Notes under the pieces: model-generated
What the model was told of the DNA's origin: nothing
Database searches by the model: none
Seen by the model: the letters and a program-made list of their open reading frames with translations, nothing else
Translations under genes and position numbers: made by a program
Part shown: positions 40,779-43,214 of the stretch, piece by piece
Layout of the letters: each line of letters opens with the position of its first letter
Numbering within the stretch: position 1 is the first letter of the stretch
NCBI GenBank assembly: GCA_035540975.1
Contig: DATLFN010000139.1
Location: forward strand, 1 to 43,214
DNA length: 43,214 nucleotides
Origin: Acidimicrobiales bacterium
Lineage (GTDB): Bacteria; Actinomycetota; Acidimicrobiia; Acidimicrobiales; GCA-2861595
Reading direction: 5' to 3'

Positions 40779-41252
40779 GTGCGCGTCTCCGCCCGTGTCG
40801 ACTACGCCGTCCGCGCCCTGGTCGAGCTGGCCGCCGCCGCGACCGCATCGGCCGGTCCCGTCAAGGGCGACCTGATCGCCGCCCGCCAGGGCGTCCCCGT
40901 CAACTTCCTCGAGAACATCCTGGCCGACCTCCGCCGCGCCGGCATGGTGGCCAGCCAGCGCGGCTCGGTCGGCGGCTACTGGCTGGCCGTACCGGCCGAC
41001 ACCATCACCGTCGCCGACGTCATCCGCACCGTGGAGGGGCCCCTCGCCGACGTCCGCGGCGGCCCGCTCGAGGACCTCGACTACCCCGGCCCGGCGGAGT
41101 CGCTCCGGGCCGTCTGGGTCGCCACCCGGGCCAGCCTGCGGGCCGTGCTCGAGGAGGTCACCATCGCCGACGTCGCCACCGGCCACCTCCCCGACGTCGT
41201 TCACCGCCTCACCAAGGCCGCCGACGCCTGGGTCCGCCGCCCGGTCTCTTGA
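40779..41252 (+). CDS. Rrf2-family transcriptional regulator without cysteines
   Basis: A 157-residue Rrf2 regulator. The winged helix is VDYAVRALVELAAAA...KGDLIAARQGVPVNFLENILADLRRAGMVASQRGSVGGYWLAV, with the conserved RG.GGY wing, and helices follow (ITVADVIRTVEGPLADV). There is no cysteine, so it cannot bind a [2Fe-2S] cluster like IscR/NsrR; it fits the CymR type that senses cysteine status by binding CysK. Divergent from the sir operon across the TOBE-like ORF, it is a likely regulator of sulfate assimilation. GTG 40779 gives the usual length; no strong ribosome binding site. Confidence 0.85.
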   Translation: MRVSARVDYAVRALVELAAAATASAGPVKGDLIAARQGVPVNFLENILADLRRAGMVASQRGSVGGYWLAVPADTITVADVIRTVEGPLADVRGGPLEDLDYPGPAESLRAVWVATRASLRAVLEEVTIADVATGHLPDVVHRLTKAADAWVRRPVS

Positions 41253-41545
41253 GCCATCGCGGCCACCGGCGTGGTCCGCCCGCAGACGACGAGACCGGCT
41301 GGCCGGTGGCCGCCGGCGCCGGCGGGCGCACGGCTTCCGGCGGCCGCCTGCGACGGGTCGGGGCCCTGTGGATCGCCCGACGAGCGCCACCTCCGGGACG
41401 GGCGCCGCCGCCAGACGGGCGCCTGCGAGGGCGCCTGACGAGGGCGCCGGCGGTGGCCGGGTGGTCGACCGGGGATGGCCTCGGCACGGCGGCCCCCCCA
41501 GAGGCGGGCGCCTGCGCACTGGCGAACCCGGGCTCAGCCGCCGCT
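41253..41545. other. non-coding gap between the Rrf2 and HNH genes
   Basis: 293 bp of about 78% GC or more. Open frames exist but none resembles a protein. GGCGCC occurs seven times between 41401 and 41573, at 41401, 41418, 41430, 41443, 41507, 41552 and 41568, giving a dense restriction-site-like cluster. No hairpin terminator is evident. Confidence 0.4.
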
Positions 41546-42879
41546 TCATGCGGCGCCCTCCTCGTCGGGCGCCCGCGCCGCATGGGCGTGGCGGGGGTGG
41601 CGGCGGTCGGCGGGCGGGACCATGGGGCGCTTCCCGGCGCCGTGGACGAGCGCCCACGACGCCCTGGTCTTGAGGTCGTGGTGGTGGTCACACATCGGAT
41701 CGAGCGCCGACAGCAGGGTCACCTTCGACGTCGCCCAGTCCTCCCGGTGGTCGATCTCGAGGTGCTCGGTCGCGTTGCAGCCGAGCACCGTGCACGACGG
41801 GCTGAGCCACTGCAACGCGCTGCGCTGGTAGGCGGTCGGGCTGCGACCGAGGTGGGCGCGTTCACCACGTCGACGCCGCGGGTGACCACCGCCGCGAGGA
41901 AGGCGTTGCCCGATCCGATCATGGCCCTCACCGCCGACACGGGCACGGGGCCGAGCCCGGCGATCTCGCAGACCTCGCCGTCGATCGGCCATCCCCGTAG
42001 CAGGGTGTCCCAGTCGATCCTCACCACCACCTTGGCGGGCACCGGCGGGGCGCTGGACGGCGGCATCGCCCGGTCACCGGCGACCGGGTCGTTCTCGGTG
42101 CCCGTGTCGGCGAAGTCCTCCGATGGCGGCGGTGGCTCGGGTGCTGCCGTGGTGGCCGCAGTCGTCCTCATCACCGCCGCGCGCGTTGCCGCCAGGAGCC
42201 CGTCGGCGAGATGGGCCTCGGAGGGCTCGCGCCGGCCGTCCGCCCGTGCGGCCCGGAAGCAACGATCGGCGTGGGCGCGGACGACCGCATAGATCTCGGC
42301 GACCTCCTCGAGGGTCGAGCGGTAGTGGAGCTCGCCTGCGCCGTCCTGGCAGCGACGCCGGCGGAGGAACCGCCCGGCATGGATGGCACGGTGGCGTGCC
42401 TCGTGATCGGGATCGGCGGCTGCCTTCGTGCGGGCGCAGGCGTCCAACAGCTCTCCCAGCGACGTGGACCCCGCGGCGGCCAGGAGGCGGCGCTCGGCCG
42501 CGGGCGCCTTCGATGCGGCGTCGGTGATGGGCGCCAGCTGCGCCGGCGACAGCTCGCCGCGGCGGGCGGCTGCGGCCACCGCCGGCAACGTCGAGAGCCG
42601 GCCGGCTGCCTCCAGGGCCTGGCGCGCCTTCGCCACGCTCGTCCCCGACGTGCGGGCCAGGTGGTGGGCGGCGCTGGCATCACCGCGGCGGCGCCACAAC
42701 TCCGTCTCGGCCACCCGGGCGGCGGCCAGCGCCTTCACCGTCGCCAGCATGTTCTCGGCCGCGGCGGCGTCGACCACGATGCGCTCGGCATCGGCAGCGG
42801 AGATCAGCGCCGGGTCGAAACCGGCTGCGAACCGGCTCACCTCCCCCCGCAATTCGTTCATCTCCGAGGTACCGAACAC
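41546..42879 (-). pseudogene. DUF222/HNH endonuclease (13E12-repeat type), one-base frameshift
   Basis: A ~444-residue member of the actinobacterial DUF222/HNH family. The main frame, from GTG 42879, covers the DUF222 helical region (IVVDAAAAENMLATVKALAAARVAET...), a Pro-rich linker and VVRIDWDTLLRGWPIDGEVCEIAGLGPV. It runs to GVDVVN and is lost at about 41857-41860. In the next frame the HNH part continues AHLGRSPTAYQRSALQWL, CTVLGCNATEHLEIDHREDW, DPMCDHHHDLKTR and stops at 41546. The span of 1334 nt is one short of a multiple of three; one extra base at GTGAACGCG restores the motif VVNVAHLGR. An SOS box overlaps the start and TAAGAT lies 7 nt upstream, so translation may start leaderless at GTG 42879; ATG 42861 is an alternative. 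Confidence 0.8.
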
Positions 42880-42892
42880 ATGTTCGATCTTA
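42872..42892 (-). promoter_or_regulatory. LexA-type SOS box and -10 element of the HNH gene
   Basis: Read on the minus strand, TAAGAT (-10, 42892-42887) runs into TCGAAC ATGT GTTCGG (42887-42872), matching the actinobacterial LexA consensus TCGAAC-N4-GTTCGA in 11 of 12 conserved bases. LexA bound here would block transcription. HNH/13E12-type genes in mycobacteria are known SOS genes, so induction by DNA damage is expected. Confidence 0.75.
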
Positions 42893-42963
42893 CACCGAGG
42901 CTGTGACAGTGGGTTTGCCTGCGGCCTCCATCGCCACGACCGTGCCGCCACGCCGATGCCAAG

Positions 42964-43007
42964 ATACCCCGTGGGGGTTGACTTGGTACCCCATGGGGGT
43001 ATATGAT
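42964..43007 (+). promoter_or_regulatory. copper-responsive promoter with two CsoR-like operators
   Basis: ATACCCC-GTG-GGGGTT (42964-42979) and TACCCC-ATG-GGGGTA (42987-43001) are inverted repeats of the CsoR/RcnR type, with centres 22 bp apart, two helical turns. They flank the -35 hexamer TTGACT (42978-42983); TATGAT (43002-43007) follows at 18 bp as -10. Binding would cover both hexamers. A CsoR gene is not in the window. Confidence 0.8.
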
Positions 43008-43043
43008 TTGGGCATGCCGACCGAGAAGGACACGGAGGACGAC

Positions 43044-43214
43044 ATGTCGCACGGGACCACACAGCACGCCGGCAACGGAACGCGTCAGGCTGGAGGTGTG
43101 GAGCCGGCGCACGCCAACCACCCCGAGCACCAGGCCGCCCGTGAGCCCCACGGTCCGGCACCCCGGGCCGGTCACGCGGGGGGAGCGTCCACCGACCTCC
43201 ACCCCGACCACCAC
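43044..43214 (+). CDS. partial gene: His-rich N-terminus, probable heavy-metal P-type ATPase
   Basis: The frame is open to the window's end. It encodes a His/Gly/Pro-rich segment (SHGTTQHAGNG, ANHPEHQAAREPHG, STDLHPDHH) of the kind that begins copper or heavy-metal P-type ATPases and metal-binding exporters. ATG 43044 has GGAGG five nt upstream; ATG 43014, at the predicted transcription start, adds ten residues (PTEKDTEDD) and would be leaderless. No membrane helix is reached within the window, so the identity rests on composition and the CsoR-like promoter. Confidence 0.6.
   Translation, partial: MSHGTTQHAGNGTRQAGGVEPAHANHPEHQAAREPHGPAPRAGHAGGASTDLHPDHH

Noticed and set aside
41253-41545. 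Plus-strand open frame continuing after the Rrf2 gene
   Set aside because: Low-complexity Arg/Gly/Pro composition, no similarity and no start signals; treated as a non-coding gap.

Overview
The window is very GC-rich (third positions almost always G or C), densely coded on both strands and has no RNA genes that I can see. Codon use, mycothiol-type redox genes, actinobacterial DUF222/HNH genes and above all an exported protein carrying tandem GYWLVASDGGIFAFGDA-type repeats point to an actinomycete, most probably class Acidimicrobiia. This is an inference from family knowledge; no search was possible.

Layout. 1-3.5 kb: a damaged DUF222/HNH gene with a 77-bp inverted repeat at the left edge, a LigD-type polymerase and a frameshifted winged-helix (AlkZ/HTH_42-like) gene. 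3.5-7.2 kb: methyltransferase, DksA/TraR zinc-finger protein, SnoaL-like protein, LuxR regulator. 7.2-11.7 kb: an exported or surface block (anchored protein, GH26-like glycosidase, repeat protein, two small membrane proteins). 11.7-15.4 kb: extradiol dioxygenase, membrane protein, MFS exporter, pirin. 15.6-18.4 kb: thiolase coupled to a VOC protein, a PadR-like regulator with a frameshift, a cold-shock protein. 18.6-21.4 kb: RsbW-like anti-sigma kinase and companion protein, acyl-CoA-dehydrogenase-like protein, small conserved proteins. 21.5-25.8 kb: HtrA protease followed by a translationally coupled MoxR-DUF58-VWA set. 25.9-29.7 kb: VOC protein divergent from a MarR regulator that is coupled to an unusual condensation-fold acyltransferase; DsbA-like protein. 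29.7-34.1 kb: a four-gene minus-strand operon (second condensation-fold acyltransferase, alpha/beta hydrolase, phospholipase D/cardiolipin-synthase-like enzyme, MinD/ParA-like ATPase). 34.2-35.5 kb: FG-GAP lipoprotein. 35.6-41.3 kb: assimilatory sulfate reduction (sir-cysH-cysD-cysN) with a cysteine-free Rrf2 regulator and an orphan TOBE-like ORF upstream. 41.5-43.2 kb: a second DUF222/HNH gene under a clear LexA-type SOS box, and the start of a His-rich metal ATPase-like gene behind two CsoR-like operators.

Main points. (1) Three genes each lack exactly one base to be intact, and the left edge carries a snap-back inverted repeat, so either recent decay or base-level assembly error affects this contig. 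(2) At least nine starts without a Shine-Dalgarno sequence have a TANNNT-like -10 element 6-8 nt upstream, which suggests widespread leaderless transcription. (3) The acyltransferase/hydrolase/PLD/ATPase operon, whose ATPase seems to start at an AUC codon, is the best candidate for an undescribed system, probably acting on membrane or storage lipids. (4) Coupled GTGA/ATGA overlaps are the rule inside operons, and perfect hairpins without a T-tract sit at most convergent junctions.
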